Below are positions 17,292-25,998 of a stretch of 27,857 bases of DNA, one piece after another (within the stretch, counting starts at the first letter, position 1; every line of letters starts with the position of its first letter). This DNA is from CAZEER01 sp964586315 (GTDB lineage: Bacteria > Fidelibacterota > Marinisomatia > Marinisomatales > UBA1611). Location of the stretch: assembly GCA_964586315.1 (NCBI GenBank), contig CAZPHE010000024.1, positions 1 to 27,857 on the forward strand, written 5' to 3'. A program made the translations under genes and the position numbers. A model generated the notes under the pieces. It saw only the letters and a list, made by a program, of their open reading frames with translations, made no database searches and was not told the origin of the DNA.

Positions 17292-18716
17292 TTATTTTGC
17301 TCCTTTTTGTGGTATAAATAAATCTGTAATAGTCCCGGAATACATTTCTGCTGCGGCCCCAAAGGTTTCTCCCAATGTTGGATGCGGATGCACAGTCAAG
17401 CCTATGTCTTCTACATCTGCTCCCATTTCAATCGCCAGCACAGCTTCAGAGATAAGGTCTCCCGCTGACGGTCCTACAACCCCAGCACCTAATACTCGTT
17501 TTGTGTCTGGGTCAAATAAAATTTTTGTTTTCCCTTGTGATGCATTTAAAATCATTGCTTTTCCACTTGCAGCCCACGGAAAAACACCAATATCATAATC
17601 TATATTTTTTTCTTTTGCATCTATCTCAGTTAACCCTACCCAGGCAATCTCTGGATCAGTATAGACCACGCTTGGGATTGCTCGCGCATCCATAGCAGAA
17701 GGAACGCCAGAAGCAACCTCTGCTGCTACTTTTCCTTCATGGCTAGCCTTGTGAGCCAGCATTGGGTTTCCTGTAATGTCTCCTATTGCAAAAATATGTT
17801 TTACTGATGTTCTTTGATATACATCCACATTAATAAATCCTTTTTCATTTATAACAATATCTGTAACCTCAATATTTAGCAAGTCAATATTTGGTTTTCT
17901 TCCTATGGCTACAAGGACTTTATCAAAGATATGTTTTTGTTCAACATTGTTGCTTTCAATTGAAGTTTTCAATTTGTCGTTGAAAGGAATTATTTGTGTT
18001 ACCTTTGAAGATGTCAAAATTGATTTGAATTGAGTTTTTAGCTTTCTGTATAGTGGTTTAACTATATCTGGATCTGCCCCAGGAATAAGATCTGGTAAAT
18101 ATTCCACAACAGTAACTTGAGAACCCAAAGCTGAATATACCTGCCCAAGTTCAACCCCGATAACTCCGCCTCCAATTACAAGAAAGTTTTTTGGAACATC
18201 AACAAGGTCAAGAGCTGTTTTAGATGTAAGAACACCCGGGTGATCTTTTGGCGCCCCGGGTATCATAGATGTTGTTGACCCAGCTGCTATAATGCACTTA
18301 TCAAAGTTTGCTTGAATTGTTTCCCTCTCTGTCTCAATAGAAATTTCTTTGTTTGATAAAAAAGTCGCAGTTCCACTTACGGTTTTCACTTTTCTTTGTT
18401 TTGCAAGCTGAGAGATACCTGAATTTAGTTGAGAAACAATTTTTTCTTTGTAGGCCCTGATAGTATCTATATTAATAGTCGGAGGACCAAAAGAAACTCC
18501 AGCTTTTGAAAGGTGTGCCACTTCGTTTATTCCTCTTGAAATATGTAATAATGCCTTTGATGGGATGCAACCGCGATTTAAACAAACACCACCAAGTGTT
18601 TTATCTTTATCAATTAATAGCACACTTTTACCAAGATCAGCTGCTCTAAAAGCAGCTGCATAACCTCCTGGTCCGGCACCAATAACAACAATATCTATCT
18701 GTTCTGTTTTTGACAT
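17292..18716 (-). CDS. lpdA: dihydrolipoamide dehydrogenase (E3)
   Basis: FAD/NAD disulfide oxidoreductase of 474 residues that reoxidises dihydrolipoamide on the E2 subunit. The FAD site GAGPGGYAAAFRAADLG (13-29), redox-active C45/C50 in GGVCLNRGCIPSK, NAD site VIGGGVIGVELGQ, second FAD motif FAIGDITG, and the C-terminal catalytic pair H445/E450 in HPHPTLGE are all present. Its start overlaps the E2 stop by one base (TAATG), so the E3 is coupled to this complex. Since the window has no other E2, it may also serve 2-oxoglutarate dehydrogenase or the glycine cleavage system encoded elsewhere. Confidence 0.95.
   Translation of the reverse strand: MSKTEQIDIVVIGAGPGGYAAAFRAADLGKSVLLIDKDKTLGGVCLNRGCIPSKALLHISRGINEVAHLSKAGVSFGPPTINIDTIRAYKEKIVSQLNSGISQLAKQRKVKTVSGTATFLSNKEISIETERETIQANFDKCIIAAGSTTSMIPGAPKDHPGVLTSKTALDLVDVPKNFLVIGGGVIGVELGQVYSALGSQVTVVEYLPDLIPGADPDIVKPLYRKLKTQFKSILTSSKVTQIIPFNDKLKTSIESNNVEQKHIFDKVLVAIGRKPNIDLLNIEVTDIVINEKGFINVDVYQRTSVKHIFAIGDITGNPMLAHKASHEGKVAAEVASGVPSAMDARAIPSVVYTDPEIAWVGLTEIDAKEKNIDYDIGVFPWAASGKAMILNASQGKTKILFDPDTKRVLGAGVVGPSAGDLISEAVLAIEMGADVEDIGLTVHPHPTLGETFGAAAEMYSGTITDLFIPQKGAK
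17300..17305 (-). promoter_or_regulatory. ribosome-binding site deciding the metalloprotease start
   Basis: AAGGAG inside the last codons of lpdA, nine bases before the ATG at 17290. It supports that start rather than the longer frame to 17362. Confidence 0.65.
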
Positions 18717-19960
18717 TAATCTTTAAACAGTTCTGGATCATTTAGCACTTGAGATAATCGATGAGTAAACGCCGCGGCCGAAGCCCCATCAATTACACGA
18801 TGATCGTAAGACAAAGAAAACGGTAAAATATAACAAGGCGTGAATTCATTTTTTTCTTTATGATATATGGGCTTCCATTCGCTTTTTGAGACTCCTAAAA
18901 TTGCTACTTCCGGTGGATTAACAATTGGAGAAAAGTATGTTCCACCAATTCCACCCAGGCTTGATATTGTGAATGTGCTACCTTTTAGATCCTCTGGTGT
19001 TAACTGTTTGTTTTTGGCTCTATCGCTAATATCCATAAGTTCTTTTGATAAGTCAAATATTGTTTTTTTATCTACGTTTTTTATTGATGGAACCATCAAG
19101 CCATGTGGGGTGTCAACAGCAACTCCTATATTATAATAATTTTTTAATACCAGATTATCACCACTTAAATTTAAAGAGCTATTAAACTTCGGCATTTCTT
19201 TTAGAACAATAACTGCAGCTTTCATTAAAAACGGAAGAAAAGTAACTTTAATTCCTTGCTCTGTGCCTAATGTTTTTAATTTTTGACGAAATTTATTTAG
19301 TTCTGTTATATCTCCGGCATCATACTGAGTTACATGTGGTATCTCTTGCCACGCTTGCTGGAGTCGTTCACCTGTTATTTTATTGATTTTTGTAAGTTTT
19401 TGAACATCTATATCACCCCACTGAGAAAAATCAATTTCTTTTTTAGAGGCATGAGTTTTACCGATTGCCACGTGCATTTTAAATTTAATATACCCATGAA
19501 GATCATCTTTTGTTATCCTTCCCTTTGAGCCAGTTGGGTTGACAATCCGGAGATCAATCTCTAGCTCTCTAGCCAGTCTTCTAACCCCCGGTGAAGCAAA
19601 AACGCTTCCATCAACCTTGAGCCCTATTGATTTGCTTTCTGGTTTGCTTCCCGGTTCGCTTTTGGAAACAAGGTCTACATCTTCAGCTCGGGTGTTTTTT
19701 GATTCTTTATCAACAGCCACCTTTTCTATTTCAATTTTTGCTAATAGTTGCCCAGTTTTCACTTCATCGCCCACCGCAACAAACAACTCTGAGATTTCAC
19801 CTGAGTGCTCTGAGGGAATTTCCATTGACGCTTTGTCTGATTCTAATATTAAAATCACATCATCAGTGGTCACGGCGTCTCCCGTTGAAACACAAACCTC
19901 TGTTATTTCTGCTCCGTCAATACCTTCACCTAACTCTGGTAATTTAATTTCTACTATCAT
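18716..19960 (-). CDS. aceF: dihydrolipoamide acetyltransferase (E2) of pyruvate dehydrogenase
   Basis: E2 core of the pyruvate dehydrogenase complex, 414 residues. One lipoyl domain (1-80) with lipoylated K43 in ESDKASMEIP, a charged Ser/Lys/Glu linker (about 82-115), a peripheral-subunit-binding domain (about 121-157, FASPGVRRLARELEIDL) and the catalytic acetyltransferase domain (about 185-414) with H387 and D391 in SYDHRVIDG. Proteobacterial E2 partners of single-chain E1 often carry two or three lipoyl domains; only one is seen here. It is eight bases behind aceE and overlaps lpdA by one base. Confidence 0.94.
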   Translation of the reverse strand: MIVEIKLPELGEGIDGAEITEVCVSTGDAVTTDDVILILESDKASMEIPSEHSGEISELFVAVGDEVKTGQLLAKIEIEKVAVDKESKNTRAEDVDLVSKSEPGSKPESKSIGLKVDGSVFASPGVRRLARELEIDLRIVNPTGSKGRITKDDLHGYIKFKMHVAIGKTHASKKEIDFSQWGDIDVQKLTKINKITGERLQQAWQEIPHVTQYDAGDITELNKFRQKLKTLGTEQGIKVTFLPFLMKAAVIVLKEMPKFNSSLNLSGDNLVLKNYYNIGVAVDTPHGLMVPSIKNVDKKTIFDLSKELMDISDRAKNKQLTPEDLKGSTFTISSLGGIGGTYFSPIVNPPEVAILGVSKSEWKPIYHKEKNEFTPCYILPFSLSYDHRVIDGASAAAFTHRLSQVLNDPELFKD

Positions 19961-19968
19961 TCATTGTC

Positions 19969-22623
19969 CTAAGCGCTTATTGGGTTGGGTTTTTCAGGGT
20001 CTAGTTTATATTTTTTCAACACCTTTTTTATTGTATTTTTTTTTATGTGTTCGTTAATAGAAAGGGCACGAATAGCCGTTAATACGATATAATATCGATC
20101 CACTTCAAAAAACCTTCTTAATGCCTCACGAGTATCGCTCCTACCAAAACCATCAGTGCCTAAACAATAGTATGGTCCTGGAACATATGGGCCAATTTGT
20201 TCAGAAACCATTTTGACATAATCAGATACTGCTACCGTTGGGACTTGGTTTTTACTTAAAGCTTTTTCCAGATAAGATTTTCTGGGTTTGGTTTCTGGAT
20301 GTATAAGATTCCATCGTTCTGTTTCTTCGGCATCTCTGCGCAGTTCACTAAAACTAGTAACGTTCCATATTCCAGGTTCTATTCCCCAGTCTTTTTTTAA
20401 TAATTCGGCAGCGGCCATGGTTTCTCTCATCAGTGGACCACTTCCTAAGAGCCGTATTTGGGGGTTTTTAGAGCTATGTATTTTATATAGCCCTCTAACA
20501 ATACCATCAGAAACATTATCTGGTTTTTCCGGGTGTGTATAGTTTTCATTTTCAAGAGTAAGATAATAAATAACATCCTTGTTTTCTTCAAGCATTTCCT
20601 TCATCCCCTTCTGAACAACAATTGCAATTTCATAGGCATATGCAAGATCATAGGCTTTAATATTTGGAGTTGCAGCTGCCGCCAGATGACTGTGACCATC
20701 TTGGTGCTGTAGACCTTCTCCATTTAAGGTGGTTCGACCAGCAGTTCCACCTAAAAGAAATCCCCTTGCTCGCATATCGCCAGCTGCCCATATAAAATCC
20801 CAAACTCTCTGAAACCCAAACATAGAATAATATATATAGAAAGGAATCATATGGGTTCCATGGTTGCTGTAACTCGTTCCCGCTGCAATAAAAGAAGAAA
20901 TAGCGCCTGCTTCATTTATTCCTTCTTCTAGTATTTGACCATTTTTCTCTTCTTTATAATATAAAAACTGATCAGAATCAACCGGATCATAAAGCTGACC
21001 ACCATGGGCATATATACCCAGCTGTCTAAAAAGAGGATCCATTCCAAATGTTCGCGCTTCATCCGGAACAATCGGGACAACGTGTTTCCCAATTGTTTTA
21101 TCTTTTGTCAAGATTGAAAGGAGGCGAACAAAGGACATTGTAGTTGATGCTTCTCTATCCCCGGTCCCCTTTAAAAGCTCGTCAAATATCGAGACATCTG
21201 GAACCTTAAGGTTCGTTGGGCTATTTAATCTCTGTGGTATTGGTCCACCAAGTTTTTCCCTTTGGGTTATTAAATATTTATACTCATCAGAACCCTTCTC
21301 AAAACTTTGAAACTTTGCTTTTACAGCATCCTTATCAGAAATAGGAACATTAAACCTGTCTCTAAAGTAAAGTAGTTCTTTTTCATTAAGTTTTTTTTGG
21401 TTGTGGGTAATGTTTTTTCCTTCTCCTGCTTCACCAAGACCATATCCCTTGATCGTACGAGCTAAAATAACAGTTGGGGAGCCCTTATGGCTCACCGCTT
21501 CTTTATATGCTGCATACATTTTTACCGGGTCATGCCCTCCCGACTTCATATTTTCTAATTGTTTATCAGATATGTTTTTTACAAGATCTAACAGTTCTGG
21601 GTGTTTTCCAAAAAAATGTTCACGCATGTAGCCACCGCCTTCTACAACATATTTCAAAAGATCCCCATCCACTATTGCTTCAGTTCTGTTTAATAGAACA
21701 TTGTTGAAGTCTTTTTCAAAAAGATCATCCCAATCGGAACCCCAAATGTTTTTAATTACATTCCAACCCGCGCCCCTAAATGCCGCCTCTAGCTCTTGAA
21801 TTATTTTAGAATTTCCACGTACCGGACCATCTAATCTTTGAAGGTTGCAATTAACCACAAAAATAAGGTTGTCAAGATTTTCTCTTGATGCCAAAGTTAG
21901 GGCTCCTTTTGACTCTGGCTCATCCATTTCACCATCACCTAAGAACGCAAACACTTTTCTTCCTGTGTTTTCCATGAAGCCCCGATCTATCATATATCTC
22001 ATAAAGCGGGCTTGGTATATTGCCATTAAAGGCCCAAGCCCCATAGAAACCGTTGCAAATTGCCAAAACTCAGGCATTAAATAAGGATGAGGATAGGATG
22101 ACAGGCCACCCCCCGTTGCTAATTCCCTTCGAAAATTATTCAGATTTTCTTCTGAAAGTCGTCCCTCTAGGAAAGAGCGAGAATATATACCCGGCGATGC
22201 GTGACCTTGATAGAAGACAACATCCTGACCAGATTGGTGTTTTGCCCCTTTTAAAAAATGATTAAAGGCTACTTCATAAATTGTTGCTGCAGAAGCATAC
22301 GTAGATATATGCCCTCCAATTCCAGGGGTTTCTTTATTTGCTTTTGTTACCATAGCCATTGCATTCCAGCGAACAATTGATTTAATTTTTCTTTCAAGTT
22401 CTCTGTTTCCTGGATATTCTGGCTGTTGACCCGGTAGAATTGTATTAATAAATGGAGTTGATGTGTTAAAGGGCAATCTTGCCCCTTTAGATTGAGCAAA
22501 GTCGATAAGGGTCTCCAGAAGAAAACGGGTTCGTTCATAGCCGTGTTCTTCTAGGGCATCTTCAATTGATTCTATCCACTCTTGTGTCTCTTGAGGGTCT
22601 TGGTCTTTGTAGTCAGCTTTCAT
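19969..22623 (-). CDS. aceE: pyruvate dehydrogenase E1 component, homodimeric type
   Basis: Thiamine-diphosphate enzyme of 884 residues that decarboxylates pyruvate and acetylates the lipoyl group of E2. Length and sequence match the single-chain AceE form, not the alpha/beta type. The TPP/Mg motif starts at GDGEMDEPES (229-238) and ends with the NCN at 258-260; FYQGHASPGIYSRSFLEGRL near 138-157 and YGLGEAGEGKNITHNQK are characteristic. I use the ATG at 22623; a GTG three codons upstream (22632) is possible. First gene of the ten-gene minus-strand run, with a plausible promoter upstream. No pdhR-like regulator is nearby. Confidence 0.95.
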   Translation of the reverse strand: MKADYKDQDPQETQEWIESIEDALEEHGYERTRFLLETLIDFAQSKGARLPFNTSTPFINTILPGQQPEYPGNRELERKIKSIVRWNAMAMVTKANKETPGIGGHISTYASAATIYEVAFNHFLKGAKHQSGQDVVFYQGHASPGIYSRSFLEGRLSEENLNNFRRELATGGGLSSYPHPYLMPEFWQFATVSMGLGPLMAIYQARFMRYMIDRGFMENTGRKVFAFLGDGEMDEPESKGALTLASRENLDNLIFVVNCNLQRLDGPVRGNSKIIQELEAAFRGAGWNVIKNIWGSDWDDLFEKDFNNVLLNRTEAIVDGDLLKYVVEGGGYMREHFFGKHPELLDLVKNISDKQLENMKSGGHDPVKMYAAYKEAVSHKGSPTVILARTIKGYGLGEAGEGKNITHNQKKLNEKELLYFRDRFNVPISDKDAVKAKFQSFEKGSDEYKYLITQREKLGGPIPQRLNSPTNLKVPDVSIFDELLKGTGDREASTTMSFVRLLSILTKDKTIGKHVVPIVPDEARTFGMDPLFRQLGIYAHGGQLYDPVDSDQFLYYKEEKNGQILEEGINEAGAISSFIAAGTSYSNHGTHMIPFYIYYSMFGFQRVWDFIWAAGDMRARGFLLGGTAGRTTLNGEGLQHQDGHSHLAAAATPNIKAYDLAYAYEIAIVVQKGMKEMLEENKDVIYYLTLENENYTHPEKPDNVSDGIVRGLYKIHSSKNPQIRLLGSGPLMRETMAAAELLKKDWGIEPGIWNVTSFSELRRDAEETERWNLIHPETKPRKSYLEKALSKNQVPTVAVSDYVKMVSEQIGPYVPGPYYCLGTDGFGRSDTREALRRFFEVDRYYIVLTAIRALSINEHIKKNTIKKVLKKYKLDPEKPNPISA

Positions 22624-22648
22624 ATAAAGCACCAGTTTTTAAATGATA

Positions 22649-22677
22649 TTTATAGCCTAAAACTTACGCCAATACAA
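22649..22677 (-). promoter_or_regulatory. candidate sigma70-type promoter of the aceE operon
   Basis: On the minus strand TTGTAT, a 17-base spacer and TATAAA lie between the MATE terminator and aceE, about 25 bases before the ATG. The -10 is good (5/6) and the -35 poor (3/6). In AT-rich DNA such matches occur by chance, but position and spacing fit. Confidence 0.4.
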
Positions 22678-22717
22678 AAAGGAAAACATAACGTCTTAAT
22701 GGCACAAAAGGCGTTAT
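22674..22717 (-). terminator. candidate rho-independent terminator behind the MATE gene
   Basis: Minus-strand inverted repeat just after the MATE stop: ATAACG-C-CTT pairs with AAG-A-CGTTAT (22712-22717/22708-22710 with 22695-22697/22688-22693), nine pairs with one mismatch and a ten-base loop. It is followed by the T-rich GTTTTCCTTTTTG. It would separate the MATE unit from the aceE operon. Confidence 0.55.
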
Positions 22718-22718
22718 T

Positions 22719-24137
22719 TTACACTTTGATGTTTTTCCAGTCTCCTTGATATATTTTCCAAGTTAATATCGCAGCGAACAAGCCCATATATATTGGCAGT
22801 AAAAACCATGGAACTATGTAACCTAAATCTAAAACTACTCCAAAATAATACGTGCCAAAAACAATTACAACCCAAGTAAGACAAGATTCAACCATCGAAG
22901 GGAAAAAAGTATTTCCTGCGCCCGCCAAAGCAAAAAACATCACAAATCCAACCGCGTCTAAAAATTGAACAGCGCCAATGACTCTTAAACCAAAAGATCC
23001 TAGATCTATAATTACAGGGTCATTGGTAAATATAGACAAATAAAACCCCGGGAAAAAAATAAACGTAAGACCCATAAAACCCATGAAATATTCAGCAAGG
23101 CGTACAGACTCTTTTATGCTTGACACGGATTTTTCTATTTTATTTTCCCCCATATATTTACTAACTAATGTTGAGCATGCCTGACCAAACCCAAACGCCG
23201 GCATGAACGAAGCATGCATGATAGTAAAAAGTAATTCAGTAGTTGCTAGTTCTATTAGCCCTATTATGCCAACTATTTTATAAAAAACCGTCCATCCAAA
23301 GGCTATAAGGCTTTCTTGTAAACCCATTGGGACAGCAAGCATAATTTGTCGTTTCATCATGGTTCGGTTTGGCCTGAATGAGAAAACACCAAATCTTTGT
23401 TTTAGATCTTTTGAAAAAAGATAAAAAAAGTAATGAAGCGCCATCCACATTGATGCAATTATTGTTGCAATGGCGGCCCCCTTAACTCCCATTGCCGGAA
23501 AAGATGCCCACTTCCAAATATAAGATAAAAAAGAAAATTGCGGAAAAATTTCGACAAAAAAATCTTTGATTCCCTGATAACCATAAATAAATGCTGCATT
23601 TAAATAAACATTAATTATGTTGCTTATAATCGTTACTCTCATGTGTATTTTTGTTTTTTCTATGCCGGTATAAAAACCTTGAAACACAAAGCTGTATGCA
23701 GAAAAAATCATCCCGGCAAATACTATAGTTGTATAATCTATTGCTAATGGTGTTGCAATTGGGTTTTTTATAAAAAATGGAACAACATCTCTGGCAAAAA
23801 GCCAGCCAAAAAATGACATCGGAATCCCATAAGTTGTAGCCATAATCAGACCATTGTGAAATGCGGTGCCCGATTCTTGTTCAATTTTTTGTCCTAATCG
23901 TCTTGACGCAACAGTTTGAACAGCTGTTCGAATACCTAAAACTAAACTGAGAACAGCCCAAAACATCATTGCTCCCATGCCTGTTGCAGCTAGTGCTTCT
24001 GCGCCAAGTCTGCCCACCATTGCAACGTCAGAAATACTCATAAGCACCCGACTAAGATTGCTTAAAACAACAGGATAAGCAAGAGTTGCCACCTCTTTCG
24101 CGATGGCTTTATCTTCTGGGAATAAAAACCTAAACAC
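22719..24137 (-). CDS. MATE family efflux transporter
   Basis: Multidrug and toxin extrusion (NorM/DinF-type) transporter of 472 residues with about twelve hydrophobic segments in two similar halves. The first half has AYPVVLSNLSRVLMSISDVAMVGRLG (shown in part: DVAMVGRLG, then EALAATGMG), the second repeats the pattern at MLAVPMGLQESLIAFG. The family couples sodium or proton influx to export of cationic drugs or metabolites; the substrate here is unknown. The start is a GTG two bases after the small upstream gene's stop, implying coupling to it. A hairpin terminator follows the stop codon. Confidence 0.88.
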   Translation of the reverse strand: MFRFLFPEDKAIAKEVATLAYPVVLSNLSRVLMSISDVAMVGRLGAEALAATGMGAMMFWAVLSLVLGIRTAVQTVASRRLGQKIEQESGTAFHNGLIMATTYGIPMSFFGWLFARDVVPFFIKNPIATPLAIDYTTIVFAGMIFSAYSFVFQGFYTGIEKTKIHMRVTIISNIINVYLNAAFIYGYQGIKDFFVEIFPQFSFLSYIWKWASFPAMGVKGAAIATIIASMWMALHYFFYLFSKDLKQRFGVFSFRPNRTMMKRQIMLAVPMGLQESLIAFGWTVFYKIVGIIGLIELATTELLFTIMHASFMPAFGFGQACSTLVSKYMGENKIEKSVSSIKESVRLAEYFMGFMGLTFIFFPGFYLSIFTNDPVIIDLGSFGLRVIGAVQFLDAVGFVMFFALAGAGNTFFPSMVESCLTWVVIVFGTYYFGVVLDLGYIVPWFLLPIYMGLFAAILTWKIYQGDWKNIKV

Positions 24138-24139
24138 GC

Positions 24140-24400
24140 TTAAAAAGCCTGAATATCTATATGGTTCTCTTTGAGAAAGTTTCTTGTTTTGCTACAAATT
24201 GGGGCACTAGATAAAACACCAATGGTTTTGTTTTTATCTAATTTATTTATTTTTTTTGCAATTTTAATAATCCGAAAACCATCTTTCATAATTATTCTGC
24301 TTTTCCGATTAAAAACAATAAAAAGTTTGTTTTGTGATACATCTTCTTGAAGCTTTACCCCTAATGAAAGGTTGTATTTTTGGGGATTAATATTTATCAT
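24140..24400 (-). CDS. small conserved-looking protein of unknown function
   Basis: Protein of 86 residues that I do not recognise. It has no signal peptide or membrane segment. Hydrophobic strands and basic helices alternate, with two sharply defined stretches, RKSRIIMKDG (32-41) and VLSSAPICSKT (62-72), then FLKENHIDI. The end vaguely recalls the closing strand-helix-strand of Mrr-like nuclease domains, but no catalytic D/E-x-K set is clear, so I do not assign a function. It starts 52 bp from the divergent psuG and ends two bases before the MATE GTG start, so it is the first gene of a two-gene unit. Confidence 0.65.
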   Translation of the reverse strand: MININPQKYNLSLGVKLQEDVSQNKLFIVFNRKSRIIMKDGFRIIKIAKKINKLDKNKTIGVLSSAPICSKTRNFLKENHIDIQAF

Positions 24401-24452
24401 AGAGTTACATATTAAATAAAAAGGGTTTTTTTATGTTTAGATTATATTAATT

Positions 24453-25373
24453 ATGAAATTTATTTATTCAAAAGAGATAAAAGAATTTATAGCCCATTCC
24501 AAACCGGTTTTGGCGCTTGAGTCTACAATAATTTCACAAGGAATGCCATATCCGGACAATCTTGAATTCGCTAAAAACTCAGAAGACTTATGCAGAAAAA
24601 ATGGCGTTGCTCCAGGAATTGTTGCAATATTTAATGGGAAAATTCATATTGGTTTGAATAAAAAAAAGTTAAATCTTATAACTCAATATAAAAATGTAAA
24701 AAAAATCTCAAAGAGAGAAATTGGTATAGCAATAACAAAGAAATGGACTGGAGCAACAACAGCATCAGCAACAATGCAAATAGCACACCAAGCAAATATT
24801 CCCGTTTTTGCCACAGGGGGTATCGGTGGAGTACACAAAAACGGGGATCGTTCTTTTGATATTTCAGAAGACCTGTCTGCGCTTTCTAAAACACCAATGA
24901 TTGTTATTTCTGCTGGAGCAAAGGCAATTTTAGATATTCCAAAAACTGTTGAAGTTTTAGAGTCTCATGGTGTTACCACTCTGGGTTTTAAAACCAATAC
25001 ATTTCCTGCCTTCTATTCTCGATTGTCAAATATAAACAATCTGATTAGTGTTGCCGATGAAAAAGAAATTATTAAGGTTTTCCTTTCAAATAAACGCTCT
25101 GGTCTGTCATCGTCTACCTTTGTTGTAAACCCCATACCAAAAAAAGACGAGATCCCATATTATAAAATAAATAAAATAATAGATAAAGCAGTTATAGAGG
25201 CGGAGAGGCAATCTATATCAGGAAAACAAATAACGCCTTTTTTGCTGCAATATATTGTTGAAGCCACAGACGGCAACAGCCTAAGGGCTAATAAAGCCCT
25301 GGCTTTAAACAACATTAGGCTTGGCATTAATGTGAGCAGGAAGCTCTTGAATACTATTAAAACAACACTATAG
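24453..25373 (+). CDS. psuG: pseudouridine-5'-phosphate glycosidase
   Basis: PsuG/IndA-family C-glycosidase of 306 residues that splits pseudouridine 5'-phosphate into uracil and ribose 5-phosphate. Diagnostic motifs: ALESTIISQGMPYPDN (21-36) with E23, the GATTASATM segment, VFATGGIGGVHKNG (118-131) and the Schiff-base lysine K157 in VISAGAKAILD, plus FKTNTFPAFY and VVNPIP near the C-terminus. The usual partner, pseudouridine kinase PsuK, is not next to it; instead a small unrecognised gene diverges from it and a PNP-like gene converges on it. Start ATG without a clear Shine-Dalgarno site. Confidence 0.93.
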   Translation: MKFIYSKEIKEFIAHSKPVLALESTIISQGMPYPDNLEFAKNSEDLCRKNGVAPGIVAIFNGKIHIGLNKKKLNLITQYKNVKKISKREIGIAITKKWTGATTASATMQIAHQANIPVFATGGIGGVHKNGDRSFDISEDLSALSKTPMIVISAGAKAILDIPKTVEVLESHGVTTLGFKTNTFPAFYSRLSNINNLISVADEKEIIKVFLSNKRSGLSSSTFVVNPIPKKDEIPYYKINKIIDKAVIEAERQSISGKQITPFLLQYIVEATDGNSLRANKALALNNIRLGINVSRKLLNTIKTTL

Positions 25374-25375
25374 CT

Positions 25376-25402
25376 AACCAAGCATTATATTTATTGGTTT
25401 TA
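25376..25402 (+). terminator. weak candidate terminator behind psuG
   Basis: Inverted repeat AACCAA (25376-25381) and TTGGTT (25394-25399) with a 12-base loop, followed by a short T-run, three bases after the psuG stop. The stem is short and AT-rich, so it is marginal. The rest of the 114-bp gap to the convergent gene is A-rich and holds nothing else I can name. Confidence 0.3.
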
Positions 25403-25487
25403 AACAAAAAGAAAAAAACACCATGAAAAACAAAAATGTTTATGCTAAAACGTCCGCTAAAAAACAATGTGTTTATTTTCCAAAAAA

Positions 25488-25976
25488 TCATTCATTATAA
25501 TTGTTTTTAGCAAACACATTTATTCCAACATAGTGCCAGACCGGAGCAATTAAGCCCACAGATTCTGATATAATATTATTAGAAACAGTCGCCAAATTAA
25601 ATCTTTTGGGGCCTACTGTATGTACAACAACTTGTTTTAATCCCTTAATTGGATTATAAATTTTAGACATATCTGGAAAAACTGGAAAATCATTTAGAGG
25701 CGTTGCCCCAATTAGAAAATTAAATCCTGCTTTATTAATATGATCCATAATACAAAATGATTGTGTGGTTGGTTTAACTCGATCAATTATATTTATTGAA
25801 TCAAAAGATAGCTTATTTTGGATTTTAAAATAATTGGAAGGATTTATAGAGTTTTCGGAAAAAGTTTCTGGTACAATAATTACTTTTTTATCTATAGAAT
25901 AAATTATATGTCCAAATATTTTTTCTTTAAAATCATAATCATTTGCCTTGCAGAGACTATAGATAATTAAATTCAT
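25488..25976 (-). CDS. short, divergent purine-nucleoside-phosphorylase-like protein
   Basis: Protein of 162 residues that looks like a reduced member of the PNP/MTAP fold. The clearest match is CIMDHINKAGFN (75-86) followed by PLND and FPDMSKIYN (100-108), equivalent to the DHIN...NPLxGPND...RFPxMSxAYD stretch of trimeric PNPs. A later VGPKRF (121-126) and VGLIAPVWHYVGINVFA (140-156) parallel GPSFET and GADAVGMSTVPEVxVARxxGxRV. The N-terminal GSGLG phosphate loop is absent, the glutamate after the GP motif that binds the purine base is Asn127, and the protein ends where the substrate Asn should lie. It may be a non-catalytic relative. It converges on psuG and diverges from the selenoprotein candidate. 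Identification rests on motif reading alone. Confidence 0.5.
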   Translation of the reverse strand: MNLIIYSLCKANDYDFKEKIFGHIIYSIDKKVIIVPETFSENSINPSNYFKIQNKLSFDSINIIDRVKPTTQSFCIMDHINKAGFNFLIGATPLNDFPVFPDMSKIYNPIKGLKQVVVHTVGPKRFNLATVSNNIISESVGLIAPVWHYVGINVFAKNNYNE

Positions 25977-25986
25977 ATGGTGTAAA

Positions 25987-25992
25987 TATAAT
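25987..25992 (+). promoter_or_regulatory. possible -10 box of the Sec-containing gene
   Basis: A perfect TATAAT lies six bases before the ATG at 25999, within the 22-bp space separating two divergent start codons. Transcription would begin about at the ATG, giving a leaderless mRNA. No convincing -35 is seen, and AT-rich sequence makes chance matches likely. Confidence 0.25.
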
Positions 25993-25998
25993 ATTACT

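Noticed and set aside
19539..20057. 172-codon plus-strand frame opposite aceF and aceE
   Set aside because: It is antisense to the lipoyl and linker region of aceF, Ser/Pro-rich by reflection of the sense codons, and matches no family.
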